Shown: piece after piece, positions 34,159 through 42,574 of the stretch
Layout: each line of letters opens with the position of its first letter
Position numbering within the stretch: position 1 is the first letter of the stretch
Assembly: GCA_017397655.1 (NCBI GenBank)
Contig: JAFQIG010000037.1
Span: forward strand, 1 to 42,574
Direction of reading: 5' to 3'
DNA from: Clostridia bacterium
Lineage (GTDB): Bacteria; Bacillota; Clostridia; Oscillospirales; Acutalibacteraceae
Length of the DNA: 42,574 bases
Made by a program: the position numbers and the translations under genes
The notes under the pieces: generated by a model
Database searches by the model: none
Told to the model about the DNA's origin: nothing
The model's input: the letters and a program-made list of their open reading frames with translations, nothing else

Positions 34159-35103
34159 TCAATAAAAAATCTCTTCGCCGTTACTTGTTATCACAATCGT
34201 TCCGCTTTCGTCCGTGCGAAGCATCTCTATACCTCTTTCCGCAAAGAGACTGACGGTCTCTCTGTGAGGATGACCGTAATCGTTATCGATTCCGCACGAC
34301 ACGATCGCCAATTCGGGAGAAACAATATCCAGAAAAGCTTTGCCTGTTGATGTCGAGCTGCCGTGATGCCCCGCTTTCAGAACATCCGCATCAAGGTAAT
34401 GCTTGTATTCGCCGTTCAGAATCTCATTTTCCGCAGGCTTTTCCGCATCGCCCGTAAATAAAAACGATGTGTCACCGTAAATCAGATTGAAAACAACCGA
34501 CATATCATTGAGATCCTCAAACTGCTTTGCGGGACCGAGAATCATCATCTCCATCTGACCGACGGTAATATTCTTTCCCGGTGTTGCCGATATTACCGTT
34601 GCGCCCGACTTTTTAACCGACTTCAAAAACGATTCGTATACCGACGTTGTCGGCGTATTGCTTTTTGAAAGCTTCGGCATAATTACATTAAGAACGGTAA
34701 ACTCATCAATCACTCCGCTGAGACTGCCTATATGATCGGAATGAGGATGTGTAGCTATAACATAATCGATCGTATCAAAGCCGCATTGTTTAATGTAATC
34801 CGTAACCGTCTCTTCATATCCTCGCTCGCCTGCATCAACAAGAACAGCATATTCATCGGTATGGATAAAGGCGCAGTCACCCTGTCCCACGTCGATAAAA
34901 TGCACCTTCATTGCATTTTCGCCGTTGTATTCCTCTTCCATCCCCATATAGGCATAAATCTCGTCCCAGCCGGGAATGATCTTTCCGCCGTCAAGCACGG
35001 TAATCAATGCCGCCGATACTATTACGGCTATACCTATTATTATGTAAAATATCAGCTTCGACTTTTTAGAATTCTTCATCGGGTTCCGTTGAAAATCCTT
35101 CAT
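34159..35103 (-). CDS. ComEC/Rec2-like metallo-beta-lactamase protein, membrane-anchored
   Basis: This 314-residue protein has one N-terminal transmembrane helix (about residues 15-37) and an extracytoplasmic metallo-beta-lactamase domain. Metal motifs are [28 protein letters not shown] and [11 protein letters not shown]. It resembles the C-terminal domain of ComEC but lacks the channel. It may hydrolyse phosphodiesters. The start is ATG 35103, nine bases after AGGAGG, which overlaps the ftsK coding end by 38 bases. Confidence 0.85.
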   Translation of the reverse strand: MKDFQRNPMKNSKKSKLIFYIIIGIAVIVSAALITVLDGGKIIPGWDEIYAYMGMEEEYNGENAMKVHFIDVGQGDCAFIHTDEYAVLVDAGERGYEETVTDYIKQCGFDTIDYVIATHPHSDHIGSLSGVIDEFTVLNVIMPKLSKSNTPTTSVYESFLKSVKKSGATVISATPGKNITVGQMEMMILGPAKQFEDLNDMSVVFNLIYGDTSFLFTGDAEKPAENEILNGEYKHYLDADVLKAGHHGSSTSTGKAFLDIVSPELAIVSCGIDNDYGHPHRETVSLFAERGIEMLRTDESGTIVITSNGEEIFY

Positions 35104-37747
35104 CAACGTTTTCCTCCTGATTCTGTAAGGATGTCGGAGTCTCATCCGAAAGAGCACACATCTCCATCCATTGCTGTTTGGTTATGAGCACCTTTCTCGG
35201 CTTACTGCCTTCAAACGGGCCTACAATCTTACGCTCCTCCAGCTCGTCAATAAGTCTTGCCGCACGTGCATAACCGAGTCCGAGCTTTCTTTGCAGCAGC
35301 GTTGTTGATGCCATCTGTGCATCGACAACTATTTCTATCGCCTTGTGAAGCTTTTCGTCTACACGAGGTGCTTCACCGTTTTCTTCGGGGATCACGTCTG
35401 CGCCCTTCTTACGTGCAGCCGCCTGACGTTCAATCTCATCCATTATGTCCTCGTCATAGGAGGTCTCTTCCTGATTCTTTATAAACGTGACAACGTCCTC
35501 TACTTCCATATCGGATACAAACGCACCCTGTACACGAAGAGGCTTTGACATTCCTACGGGATTGTAAAGCATATCACCGTTACCGAGAAGCTTTTCTGCA
35601 CCTGCAACGTCAAGAATCGTTCTGGAGTCGATCTGTGACGATACCGAAAGCGCTATTCTGCTGGGGATATTGGCCTTGATAAGTCCCGTAATAACGTCAA
35701 CCGACGGTCTTTGTGTAGCGATAACAAGATGCATTCCCGCCGCACGTGCCATCTGCGCCAATCGACAGATCGCGTCCTCAACCTCACTCTGAGCTACCAT
35801 CATAAGGTCTGACAGCTCATCAATGAAGATTACTATTCTGTTCATTCTCTCGACAGAAGGATCTCTGTCTGCAAGTTTATTGTATCCGCCGATGTCTCTG
35901 ACATTCTTTTCCGAGAACTCCTTGTATCTTCTGAGCATTTCGGATACCGCCCAGTTGAGCGCTCCCGATGCTTTTCTCGGATCGGAAACTACCGGCACCA
36001 ACAGATGCGGTATACCGCTGTATACGGTAAATTCAACCTGCTTGGGGTCAATCATAAGAAGTCTGACCTCGTTGGGATCAGCATTGAAAAGAATGCTCAT
36101 AATCATTGAGTTGATACATACAGATTTACCCGATCCCGTTGTACCTGCTATCAGAAGATGCGGCATCTTTGCAAGGTCTGCACAGATAACGTTACCTGCG
36201 ATATCCTTGCCGAGTGCTACGTTAAGTATACTCTTTGCCGTTCCCTTCTTATATACATCTGTATCTATTATCTCACGAAGAGTGACGGAAACCTTTGATT
36301 TGTTCGGAACCTCGATTCCTATTGCAGCTTTGTTCGGAATAGGCGCTTCGATACGAACACCCGATGCGGCAAGGCGCAAAGCGATATCGTCTGCAAGATT
36401 TGTAATCTTGCTGATCTTAACACCCTCGGCTGGAAGAAGCTCATACCGTGTAACCGAAGGACCTCGGAAAACACCTGTTATTGATGCCTTGACATTAAAG
36501 CTTTCGAGAGTCTTTATAAGTAATGCGGAATTCTGCTCGATCTCACCGCTGTTACTCATTTCCATTGTAAGCGCAGGAAGCGACAGACATGTAAGCGGCG
36601 GCTTCATATAAGCTTTTTCTTCCTGTTCCTTTATCTCTTCCTGTTCGGAAATTTCTTTTTCAATCTCCTTTGTAGCCTTTGCAACCTCCGAAGGTGTGAT
36701 CGTTTCAACCTTTTCGGACTCCGGCTCTGTTTTGGTCGGACGAATGCGCTTTGGCGGCTTCTGAATCGGTATGCCGTCCTCCTCTTCCTCCGCTTCTTCA
36801 ATAACTACGGGAGGAGCAAAAGAAGATGCCTGCTCTTCCTTTTTGTTCTCCTTCGCATTATCAGGGATTATATAATCAGGCAAATAGTTGTCGTTTTCGC
36901 TGAACTCAAATTTCGGAACAGCCTCGGGTCCCACAGGGAAATCAGGATTGAACTCCTGTTCCTTCTCAGCTTCCTCAGCCTTTTTCCGTTCCGACTCAAG
37001 CTTCTGCTGTCGTCTTTTCGCTCGCTCAGCCTCATTCTCCTCGTGACGGCGCATACCCTGCTCGATCTTCGCATCGGCGAAGCTTCCGACCTTTTTGACA
37101 GGCTTTGAGAAAAATCTGACAACCGAGATAAGTGTCGTACCCGTAAACAGAACAACCATCGCAACCAGAACAATTATCATTATTATCATCGACGGAACTT
37201 TACCGCACGTTTTGGCAAACATATCGCCGATAAATACACCCATTACGCCTCCGCTGGAGATAACAGAATCATAGTTCCATGCATCCTTTATATGCTCCAG
37301 AAAAGTAACATCGGCAAGATACTCGGCACTGTTGCCCGCAACATGAACAACGCCGCTGAGGAAAAGTACAAAAACACCTGCGCAAACAAATTCGGATATC
37401 AGTCCGCCGATATTCTTGTTCATCGCAAACAGAGCTGTCAGCGCAAACAGCGTAACAGGCAGTGCCCACGCACAAATGCCGAACAGTCCGAACAGACTCT
37501 CGTGGAAGAATCTCCAGACACCGATGCCCTCAAGAATCGCCATTGCCGATATAAGGATACCCGACAACAGCAGTATCCACGCAATAGCCTGTCTCTTCGC
37601 AGGTGCAAGCTCCTCCCTGATTGCTTTCTTATCGGGAGCCTTTGATACAGACTTTTTTGATGTATTATTCTTCTTTGAAGTTTGGTTTTTTGAACGGGTT
37701 GCGGAAGAATTTACATTCTTCTTTGCCGTTGACTGTTTTGCAGCCAA
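35066..37747 (-). CDS. ftsK: FtsK/SpoIIIE-family DNA translocase
   Basis: This 893-residue DNA pump moves chromosomal DNA through the division septum. The N-terminus has a basic segment and about four transmembrane helices (residues 50-215). A Glu-rich, coiled linker follows (about 240-395). The motor has Walker A GTTGSGKS near 534 and Walker [14 protein letters not shown] near 634. The C-terminal winged-helix gamma domain is near 820-870. The start is TTG 37747, with GAGGG 7 bases upstream. Confidence 0.94.
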   Translation of the reverse strand: MAAKQSTAKKNVNSSATRSKNQTSKKNNTSKKSVSKAPDKKAIREELAPAKRQAIAWILLLSGILISAMAILEGIGVWRFFHESLFGLFGICAWALPVTLFALTALFAMNKNIGGLISEFVCAGVFVLFLSGVVHVAGNSAEYLADVTFLEHIKDAWNYDSVISSGGVMGVFIGDMFAKTCGKVPSMIIMIIVLVAMVVLFTGTTLISVVRFFSKPVKKVGSFADAKIEQGMRRHEENEAERAKRRQQKLESERKKAEEAEKEQEFNPDFPVGPEAVPKFEFSENDNYLPDYIIPDNAKENKKEEQASSFAPPVVIEEAEEEEDGIPIQKPPKRIRPTKTEPESEKVETITPSEVAKATKEIEKEISEQEEIKEQEEKAYMKPPLTCLSLPALTMEMSNSGEIEQNSALLIKTLESFNVKASITGVFRGPSVTRYELLPAEGVKISKITNLADDIALRLAASGVRIEAPIPNKAAIGIEVPNKSKVSVTLREIIDTDVYKKGTAKSILNVALGKDIAGNVICADLAKMPHLLIAGTTGSGKSVCINSMIMSILFNADPNEVRLLMIDPKQVEFTVYSGIPHLLVPVVSDPRKASGALNWAVSEMLRRYKEFSEKNVRDIGGYNKLADRDPSVERMNRIVIFIDELSDLMMVAQSEVEDAICRLAQMARAAGMHLVIATQRPSVDVITGLIKANIPSRIALSVSSQIDSRTILDVAGAEKLLGNGDMLYNPVGMSKPLRVQGAFVSDMEVEDVVTFIKNQEETSYDEDIMDEIERQAAARKKGADVIPEENGEAPRVDEKLHKAIEIVVDAQMASTTLLQRKLGLGYARAARLIDELEERKIVGPFEGSKPRKVLITKQQWMEMCALSDETPTSLQNQEENVDEGFSTEPDEEF

Positions 37748-37779
37748 GTTGATCCCTCGCTTTTATACTTATTCATAAT

Positions 37780-37808
37780 ATTATAGCATCTTTTTCAGAT
37801 TGTATCAA
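37780..37808 (-). promoter_or_regulatory. Sigma-A promoter of ftsK
   Basis: On the minus strand TTGATA (37808-37803), 17 bases and TATAAT (37785-37780). Confidence 0.8.
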
Positions 37809-37916
37809 GATTTTTTGCACTTGATTTTAAATTCTTAAAATCTTATTAACATTCACATTTAATCAACATTATTTTAATATATGTTTGTTAAAATTCATTA
37901 TAACAACAAATGATGA

Positions 37917-37946
37917 TTGATACTTTATGCCGAAGTTTGTTATAAT
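37917..37946 (+). promoter_or_regulatory. Sigma-A promoter of the acyl-CoA synthetase gene
   Basis: TTGATA (37917-37922), 18 bases and TATAAT (37941-37946). The transcript would start near 37953. Confidence 0.7.
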
Positions 37947-37989
37947 AACATACAATGAATATGAAAATGAATCGGAGTGTCTGAAACTG

Positions 37990-39711
37990 ATGAAAATGAC
38001 CAAACCTTTTTATACTGTCCGTGAGTTTCACAACCTGCGTGAGCTTATGGATCAGAGTGCACAGCTGTATCCCGACAGATACGCTTTTGAAGTAAAGAAC
38101 GACAAAGGCGAACACTATTTTATCACATACAAGGATTACAGAAATGAAATCAACGCCCTCGGTACAGCCCTTTTTGATATGGGCTTCAAGGGCGGTGCTC
38201 ATATTGCCGTTTCCGGTGAAAACTGCTATGAATGGTGTCTTTCATATTTGGCAACAGTTCTCGGCAGTAATGTAATCGTTCCCATTGACAAGGAGCTTTC
38301 TGCAGACGATATTTACGGTATCATCGAAAAAGCTGAGGTTAAACTTCTTTTCTGTGACAACAAGCTTCTTAAAAAGCTTGACCGTGAAAGAATCAAGGAT
38401 GTAATTATTGTAAACTTCAGACAAAAAGAGGATGCGGACGGCGTACTCTCTCTTGAAAAACTTGTTTCAAAGGGACGCAAGCTCCTGTCTGCAGGCAAAA
38501 AAGAATTCCTTGAAGTACCGATTGATCCCGAAAAGATGTGTACACTTCTTTTCACATCGGGTACTACAGGCACATCAAAGGGCGTTATGCTTTGCCAGAG
38601 AAACTTCTGCTCCGACGTTGCTCTTGCAATGTCTGTTGTTAAGATCTCTCCCGATGACTGCGGTATCTCGATGCTTCCGCTTCATCATACATATGAAAGC
38701 ACAATTATCCTTTTCTGCGCTCCTTATACAGGTGCAAAGGTTACCTTCTGCGAGGGCTTCAAGTATGTTCTCCGTAATATGAAGGAATTCAGCCCGTCCA
38801 TATTCGTCAGCGTTCCGCTTATCCTTGAAACAGTTCACAGAAAGCTTATGAAGGCTGTCCGTGAAAAGCCTCACGGTGAGTTCAAGTTCAAGCTCGGTAG
38901 CGTTATCTGTAAGGCTGCCGCAAAGGTTGGTATTGATCTTAAGAAGGTATTCTTTAAAGAGATTCAGGAAACATTCGGCGGCGCTATGAGACTTATCATC
39001 TGCGGTGCTGCTCCTATCAATCCTCAGATTCTCAAGGACTTTGACGCATTCGGTATTCAGATTATTTTCGGTTACGGACTTACAGAGTGTTCTCCTCTTG
39101 TAATTCTTAATAACGACAGACTTCACCTTGCCGAGTCTATCGGCGTTCCGCTCCCCGAGGTTGAAGCAAAGATCATCAACCCCGACGAAAAGGGCGTTGG
39201 CGAAATCTGTGTCAGGGGTCCGATGGTAATGCTCGGTTACTATCAGAACGAAGAGGCTACACGTGAAGTCATCGACGAGGACGGATTCTTCCATACAGGC
39301 GACCTCGGCAGAGTTGACTCAAAGGGACGTTTCTATATCTGCGGCAGAAGCAAGAATGTTATCGTTACTGATAACGGAAAGAACATCTTCCCCGAAGAGC
39401 TTGAATATCACCTCAGTCTTAATCACGTTATCGCAGACAGCCTTGTCTACGGTGAAGAGGATAAGAAGGGCAAGCTTGCAGTCAGCGCAAAGATCTTCCC
39501 CGACTATGCAGAGGTTAAGGAAGTTCTCGGTAAAGACGAGGTTTCCGATGAAGAGGTTGAACAGGTCATCAAGGAAGCTGTTGATAAGACAAACAGCGAA
39601 GTCCCCTCTTTCAAGAGAATTACAAGATTCTCCATCAGAAAGACCGAGTTCATCAAGACAACAACATCAAAGATTCAGAGATTCAAAAAAGAAAACCTCA
39701 ACGACGAATAA
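37990..39711 (+). CDS. AMP-forming long-chain acyl-CoA synthetase
   Basis: This 573-residue adenylate-forming enzyme activates a carboxylic acid, probably a fatty acid, to its CoA ester. The P-loop motif TSGTTGTSKGVML is near residue 190, FGYGLTECSP near 360, and HTGDLGRVDSKGRFYICGR near 436. A catalytic lysine is expected in the C-terminal TTTSKIQR. The start is ATG 37990, the first in frame after the promoter and GGAGTG; longer frames begin upstream of transcription. Confidence 0.9.
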   Translation: MKMTKPFYTVREFHNLRELMDQSAQLYPDRYAFEVKNDKGEHYFITYKDYRNEINALGTALFDMGFKGGAHIAVSGENCYEWCLSYLATVLGSNVIVPIDKELSADDIYGIIEKAEVKLLFCDNKLLKKLDRERIKDVIIVNFRQKEDADGVLSLEKLVSKGRKLLSAGKKEFLEVPIDPEKMCTLLFTSGTTGTSKGVMLCQRNFCSDVALAMSVVKISPDDCGISMLPLHHTYESTIILFCAPYTGAKVTFCEGFKYVLRNMKEFSPSIFVSVPLILETVHRKLMKAVREKPHGEFKFKLGSVICKAAAKVGIDLKKVFFKEIQETFGGAMRLIICGAAPINPQILKDFDAFGIQIIFGYGLTECSPLVILNNDRLHLAESIGVPLPEVEAKIINPDEKGVGEICVRGPMVMLGYYQNEEATREVIDEDGFFHTGDLGRVDSKGRFYICGRSKNVIVTDNGKNIFPEELEYHLSLNHVIADSLVYGEEDKKGKLAVSAKIFPDYAEVKEVLGKDEVSDEEVEQVIKEAVDKTNSEVPSFKRITRFSIRKTEFIKTTTSKIQRFKKENLNDE

Positions 39712-39717
39712 AAACTT

Positions 39718-39744
39718 TTCGGGAGAGCGATACGCTCTCCCGAA
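39718..39744 (+). terminator. Rho-independent terminator of the acyl-CoA synthetase gene
   Basis: Perfect 12-bp arms (39718-39729 and 39733-39744) with a 3-base loop, followed by TTTGTTTG. Confidence 0.88.
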
Positions 39745-39760
39745 TTTGTTTGCCTATAAG

Positions 39761-39967
39761 TCAAGCACCTTTTCGTGCTTCTATAAAAATATCAATATCC
39801 TCCACAATATACTCTCTGCCGGTAGTATGCAACACATCGTAGCAGGTACCGAGATAATCAAGCACACCGTATTTTTTAAAAATCAACATTGCCTCTCTGC
39901 CTGTCAGCTTTTTGTCAGCTCGGTATGCCTCGAAACAGAACGCCTTGAACTCCAATGTTTTGCTCAT
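39761..39967 (-). CDS. DUF3791-family protein, candidate antitoxin
   Basis: This 68-residue helical protein matches DUF3791: EAMLIFKKYGVLDYLGTCYDVLHTTGREYIVEDID is its conserved body. Members commonly sit beside DUF3990 genes. The start is ATG 39967 after GGAGGTG. It is the third gene of a cassette of DUF3990, an intermediate protein and this one. The antitoxin role is inferred from context. Confidence 0.7.
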   Translation of the reverse strand: MSKTLEFKAFCFEAYRADKKLTGREAMLIFKKYGVLDYLGTCYDVLHTTGREYIVEDIDIFIEARKGA

Positions 39968-39970
39968 TCA

Positions 39971-40204
39971 TTACACCTCCGGCAAGGACAGTCTTCCGGA
40001 ACGTTCTTCGTTGAAAAGCTGTGCCAGCATAAGAGAGCTGTACTGCCACACTTTTGTTTCTTCACGTTCAAGATATGAATACAGCTTTGACTGTGTAAAT
40101 CTTTCGATCGCTTCATCCTCTGACCAATCGTTGAGCTCCATAATCTTTTGTGTTACGTTAGCGGTAATTCCGTAAAGAAGTGTTTCAAAACTACGCTCAT
40201 TCAT
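39971..40204 (-). CDS. Small helical protein of the DUF3990/DUF3791 cassette
   Basis: This 77-residue protein has a helical pattern (WSEDEAIERFTQSKLYSYLEREETKVWQYSSLMLAQLF) familiar from genes next to DUF3990/DUF3791. The gap from the DUF3990 stop to its start is two bases. Possibly a second antitoxin component. No known function. Confidence 0.65.
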   Translation of the reverse strand: MNERSFETLLYGITANVTQKIMELNDWSEDEAIERFTQSKLYSYLEREETKVWQYSSLMLAQLFNEERSGRLSLPEV

Positions 40205-40206
40205 TA

Positions 40207-40686
40207 TCAGATTACCTCCGTATCAATATATTTAAGATAGTTGAGTGACTCTTCCGTATGAAACAAAACCTGATCGCAAAGAGCTTCTGTTTTCAGATTT
40301 TTAAGTGCAGTTTCTCTGTCCAGATCTCCGTTTTCATATTCTACTACCACACGGTAAACTCTGTCATCCGCAACGGGTCCGATAACAACATCATAATCTC
40401 CGGTAGGCTTGCCGCTTCGGTTGCTGCATATAAAATCAAGCCATTTCTCATCTGCAACATCAAAACGAATCACCGTAAGAGCCGATTCTGCACCGACCGA
40501 ATCAAATTCATAACGGTTAACACATTTATGATCAGTATTATTTCTGTATGCAACTTTTATCGCCCAGCTTTTCGCCTGCGCTTCGCTTGTTGTAGTATAA
40601 AATCCTCCTCCGAAATCAAGAGGGCGCTTTGCCTCTAAAATTCTCGGAATATCAACAATCGTATCACTACCGTGAAATACTATCAT
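40207..40686 (-). CDS. DUF3990 protein, ADP-ribosyltransferase-like candidate toxin
   Basis: This 159-residue protein has the DUF3990 pattern. His5 in VFHGSD, Tyr30 in DFGGGFYTTT and Gln139 in DQVLFHTEESL could form the H-Y-Q triad of an ADP-ribosyltransferase fold; YDVVIGPVADDRVYR is another conserved piece. The ATG overlaps the stop of the recombinase fragment by 4 bases, implying coupling. Toxin activity and target are inferred, not seen. Confidence 0.7.
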   Translation of the reverse strand: MIVFHGSDTIVDIPRILEAKRPLDFGGGFYTTTSEAQAKSWAIKVAYRNNTDHKCVNRYEFDSVGAESALTVIRFDVADEKWLDFICSNRSGKPTGDYDVVIGPVADDRVYRVVVEYENGDLDRETALKNLKTEALCDQVLFHTEESLNYLKYIDTEVI

Positions 40687-41066
40687 TTAACCGCCCCATT
40701 CTGATAATTCGCAATTTCATTATACACTACCGATTTATTTAAATCAATACTTTTTGCTATATCATAAATAGTTTGCATTTCTTTTGCTTTTCTATAAAAT
40801 GTTGACGGACTCATTTTGCATCTTTCTGCGGTTTTACGCACCGAGATTCTGCCGTTTATATAGTCGTCTCTCACCTCTTCAAACTCCTGCGGTAACGGCT
40901 CCTTCTCTCTGCCGAAGCGCACTCCTCTTTTCTTTGCGCTTTCTATTCCCTCTGCCTGTCTGCGGCGGATAAACTCCCTTTCCGTCTGTGCCACATACGA
41001 CAGCATCTGCAATACAAGATCCGCTATAAACGTTCCTGTCAGGTCGTTCTCCTTTACTGATATCAT
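40683..41066 (-). pseudogene. Serine recombinase (resolvase/invertase), N-terminally truncated
   Basis: The readable 127 residues begin ISVKENDLTGTFIADLVLQ, the middle of the resolvase family. The E-helix LQMLSYVAQTEREFIRRRQAEGI and the helix-turn-helix RISVRKTAERCKMSPSTFYRKA are intact, but the catalytic Ser and the first half of the catalytic domain are missing. It may act as a DNA-binding regulator rather than a recombinase, since its stop overlaps the DUF3990 start. The tail MQTIYDIAKSIDLNKS after the usual resolvase end is extra. Confidence 0.75.
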
Positions 41067-41076
41067 GATATCTTTA

Positions 41077-41114
41077 AAAAATCAAGTGTTTTTGAAGAAA
41101 GCGGATTGATTTTT
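41077..41114 (-). terminator. AT-rich hairpin after the Nudix gene, possible terminator
   Basis: 9-bp arms (41077-41085 and 41106-41114) with a 20-base spacer; the minus strand ends in six T. The AT-rich stem makes it weak. Confidence 0.4.
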
Positions 41115-41120
41115 ACGTTT

Positions 41121-41579
41121 TTATCTGCATAAGTCGGGGCGGTTTTCTTTTAACCAGGTAATCATTGCTTTTGCTCTGCTTTCAAGATCAGGCAATTCGT
41201 CAAATGAAAAGAACTGAAGCTTTAAGCTTTCTTCGTCTGTTATTTTCAACTCGCCTCTCACACTTTCGGCAAGAAACAAAGTTACAACGGAATACAGAAC
41301 ATCTCCGTTCGGATACTCAAAATAAAAATCCTTTCCCGAAAATACTGTCAGCATTGTCAGCTTTTCCGCAAAAAGTCCTGTCTCTTCCTTTAACTCTCGA
41401 AAAGCTGTTTCTTCAAGACATTCTCCAAGCTCCAGTCCTCCGCCCGGAAGTCCCCAGGTCTCAGTATCCGAACGAAGATTTAAAAGAACCCTGCCTTCTC
41501 TGATCACAAGCACGGTAGCGCCTGCCGACAATAACGGTCTGTGTCCGACGATTTTTCTCAGTTCGCTTAAATAACTCAT
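41121..41579 (-). CDS. Nudix hydrolase
   Basis: This 152-residue pyrophosphohydrolase has a full Nudix box, from GGLELGECLEETAFREL to KEETGL (residues about 47-69). The substrate is probably a nucleoside diphosphate derivative. The start is ATG 41579 after GAGGGTG. It is divergent from the EamA gene. Confidence 0.9.
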   Translation of the reverse strand: MSYLSELRKIVGHRPLLSAGATVLVIREGRVLLNLRSDTETWGLPGGGLELGECLEETAFRELKEETGLFAEKLTMLTVFSGKDFYFEYPNGDVLYSVVTLFLAESVRGELKITDEESLKLQFFSFDELPDLESRAKAMITWLKENRPDLCR

Positions 41580-41675
41580 TTTTTCACCCTCAACTTTTAT
41601 TTGTTACATTATAATATCTGTTATAAACTTTTCCCGAAACTCGGTTTGTTCCTCTGTTTCTTCTTTTGTCAGCTC

Positions 41676-41704
41676 TTGTATTTTCGTCAAAAACAAAGTA
41701 TAAT
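41676..41704 (+). promoter_or_regulatory. Sigma-A promoter of the EamA-type transporter gene
   Basis: TTGTAT (41676-41681), 17 bases and TATAAT (41699-41704). Confidence 0.75.
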
Positions 41705-41732
41705 CTACTAAAATGTGTATGGAGTGAGATTT

Positions 41733-42146
41733 ATGTGGTTTGTTTTTGCGCTGTTATCTGCCGTTTTTGCGGCACTTACCTCGATACTTGCCAAAATCGG
41801 TATCGACGGTGTCAACTCTAACCTTGCTACCGCTGTCAGAACGGTAGTTGTTGTGATTATGTCCTGGGGTATGGTTTTTCTGACAAACGCTCAGGGCGGA
41901 CTTTCCGAAATCAGTAAAAAGAGCTGGATCTTTTTAATCTTATCGGGACTTGCTACCGGTGCTTCGTGGCTGTGCTACTACCGTGCATTGCAGATCGGTG
42001 ATGCTTCAAAGGTTGTTCCCATCGACAAATTAAGCGTTGTCATTACGCTGATTCTTGCTTTTGTTTTTCTTCATGAAGAATTTACAGTCAAGTCCCTTAT
42101 CGGCTGTATTCTTATCGGTGCAGGTACGCTGATTATGGTTTTATAA
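41733..42146 (+). CDS. Half-size EamA/DMT-superfamily membrane transporter
   Basis: This 137-residue protein has about five transmembrane helices and a single EamA domain, with family pieces ALTSILAKIGIDGVNSN, SWLCYYRALQIGDASKVVPIDKLSV and IGCILIGAGTLIMVL. Full DMT transporters have two such domains, so this one probably dimerises. The start is ATG 41733, eight bases after GGAG. The substrate is unknown. Confidence 0.88.
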   Translation: MWFVFALLSAVFAALTSILAKIGIDGVNSNLATAVRTVVVVIMSWGMVFLTNAQGGLSEISKKSWIFLILSGLATGASWLCYYRALQIGDASKVVPIDKLSVVITLILAFVFLHEEFTVKSLIGCILIGAGTLIMVL

Positions 42147-42211
42147 TTGTACGCTTTATTGTACTTTTCTCTGTGTACAATAGTCTCAACACAAGGAAAG
42201 GATTGGTATAA

Positions 42212-42574
42212 ATGATTCTTATTGAAAAGCTGTCCGAACTCTCTGCCCTGTTAAAGAACTACAGAAATGATGAATCCGAACAAAACGAAGACGCTGTTTA
42301 TTCGTGGTTCGATGATAACCGTGAATTCTTCAGCGACTTATCGTCAAAAGAAACTCTTTCTGTCAGCGATCCCATAGGTGATCTTTGCCGTTTATGCATC
42401 TGCTCACTTGTTGATGAGTCTGTAGAGGAAATCTTCACTTACGCGCCCGATGAAATGCTTGATTATGTAATAGACGAGATAGCTTCATTCATTGAAAATG
42501 ACGGCAAGGATATTTCACAACGCCGATTTACATTTGACGAAAAAGTCTTTATCGTTGACAGATATCAGGATGAT
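42212..42574 (+). CDS. Acidic protein of unknown function, cut by the window end
   Basis: The open frame runs from ATG 42212 (AAAGGA 9 bases upstream) to the last base, 121 codons with no stop. It begins MILIEKLSELSALLKNYR and is strongly acidic and probably helical. I do not recognise it. A 7-bp inverted repeat (42146-42152 with 42175-42181) lies upstream, over the likely promoter area. Confidence 0.6.
   Translation, partial: MILIEKLSELSALLKNYRNDESEQNEDAVYSWFDDNREFFSDLSSKETLSVSDPIGDLCRLCICSLVDESVEEIFTYAPDEMLDYVIDEIASFIENDGKDISQRRFTFDEKVFIVDRYQDD

Noticed and set aside
38575..39294. 239-codon open frame antisense to the acyl-CoA synthetase
   Set aside because: Shadow of a well-supported gene; no promoter or ribosome binding site.
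1..42574. CRISPR arrays, tRNA/rRNA genes and insertion sequences
   Set aside because: No spaced direct repeats, tRNA-like cloverleaf with matching motifs, or transposase was seen; the only recombination gene is the truncated serine recombinase.

Overview
The window looks like a chromosomal segment from a gut-type member of the Clostridia, probably Oscillospiraceae/Ruminococcaceae-like. The evidence is a somewhat AT-rich base composition, strong AGGAGG-type ribosome binding sites, many TTG/GTG starts, consensus sigma-A promoters, Thr-rich linkers in secreted proteins, and a Firmicute-style ethanolamine microcompartment locus. This is inference from style and content; no marker gene comparison was possible.

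Layout. Bases 1-255 fold almost completely into a cruciform of two long hairpins closed by terminal inverted repeats. A large secreted amidase follows (469-3456), convergent with a small membrane protein. Next is a dTDP-rhamnose operon (rfbA, rfbC, rfbD; rfbB is absent) and a metallophosphoesterase. A short DtxR-like DNA-binding protein sits behind a hairpin that buries its ribosome binding site. On the minus strand are a fused TIM-barrel isomerase/metallo-beta-lactamase protein and a membrane-anchored Thr-rich protein. From 16860 down to 10819 (minus strand) runs one apparent operon: tandem SCP2-like protein, class III aminotransferase, split transketolase (two genes), second SCP2-like protein, M28 peptidase. 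This combination does not match any pathway I can name. A MATE transporter is divergent from it. A small regulatory island follows: a decayed Xre regulator remnant, an intact Xre regulator, and a divergent SLOG/Rossmann-like protein, with a perfect 14-bp inverted repeat in the shared promoter region.

The centrepiece is 31895 down to 19794 (minus strand), an ethanolamine-utilisation bacterial microcompartment operon in the order eutA, eutB, eutC, eutL, eutE, lipoprotein, eutM, eutT, pduL, a TIGR02536-like protein, eutN, pduS, pduT, lipoprotein. Ethanolamine ammonia-lyase (EutBC), its reactivase (EutA), the adenosyltransferase (EutT) and the cobalamin/electron-transfer pair (PduS/PduT) make acetaldehyde; EutE and PduL turn it into acetyl-CoA and acetyl phosphate inside a shell of EutM, EutL, EutN and PduT. 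Four proteins carry similar amphipathic terminal helices that look like encapsulation peptides. The operon has its own sigma-A promoter and a leader of only about 22 nt, with no antitermination hairpins. No eutV/eutW, eutH, eutS or alcohol dehydrogenase lies in the window.

The rest is mostly housekeeping on the minus strand: rpmE (between the eut operon and the Xre/SLOG island), tsf and rpsB (with a structured leader), a DUF3006 protein, a ComEC-like MBL protein and ftsK. After these come a plus-strand acyl-CoA synthetase, an ADP-ribosyltransferase-like DUF3990/DUF3791 toxin-antitoxin cassette coupled to a truncated serine recombinase, a Nudix hydrolase, a half-size EamA transporter, and a gene cut by the window end.
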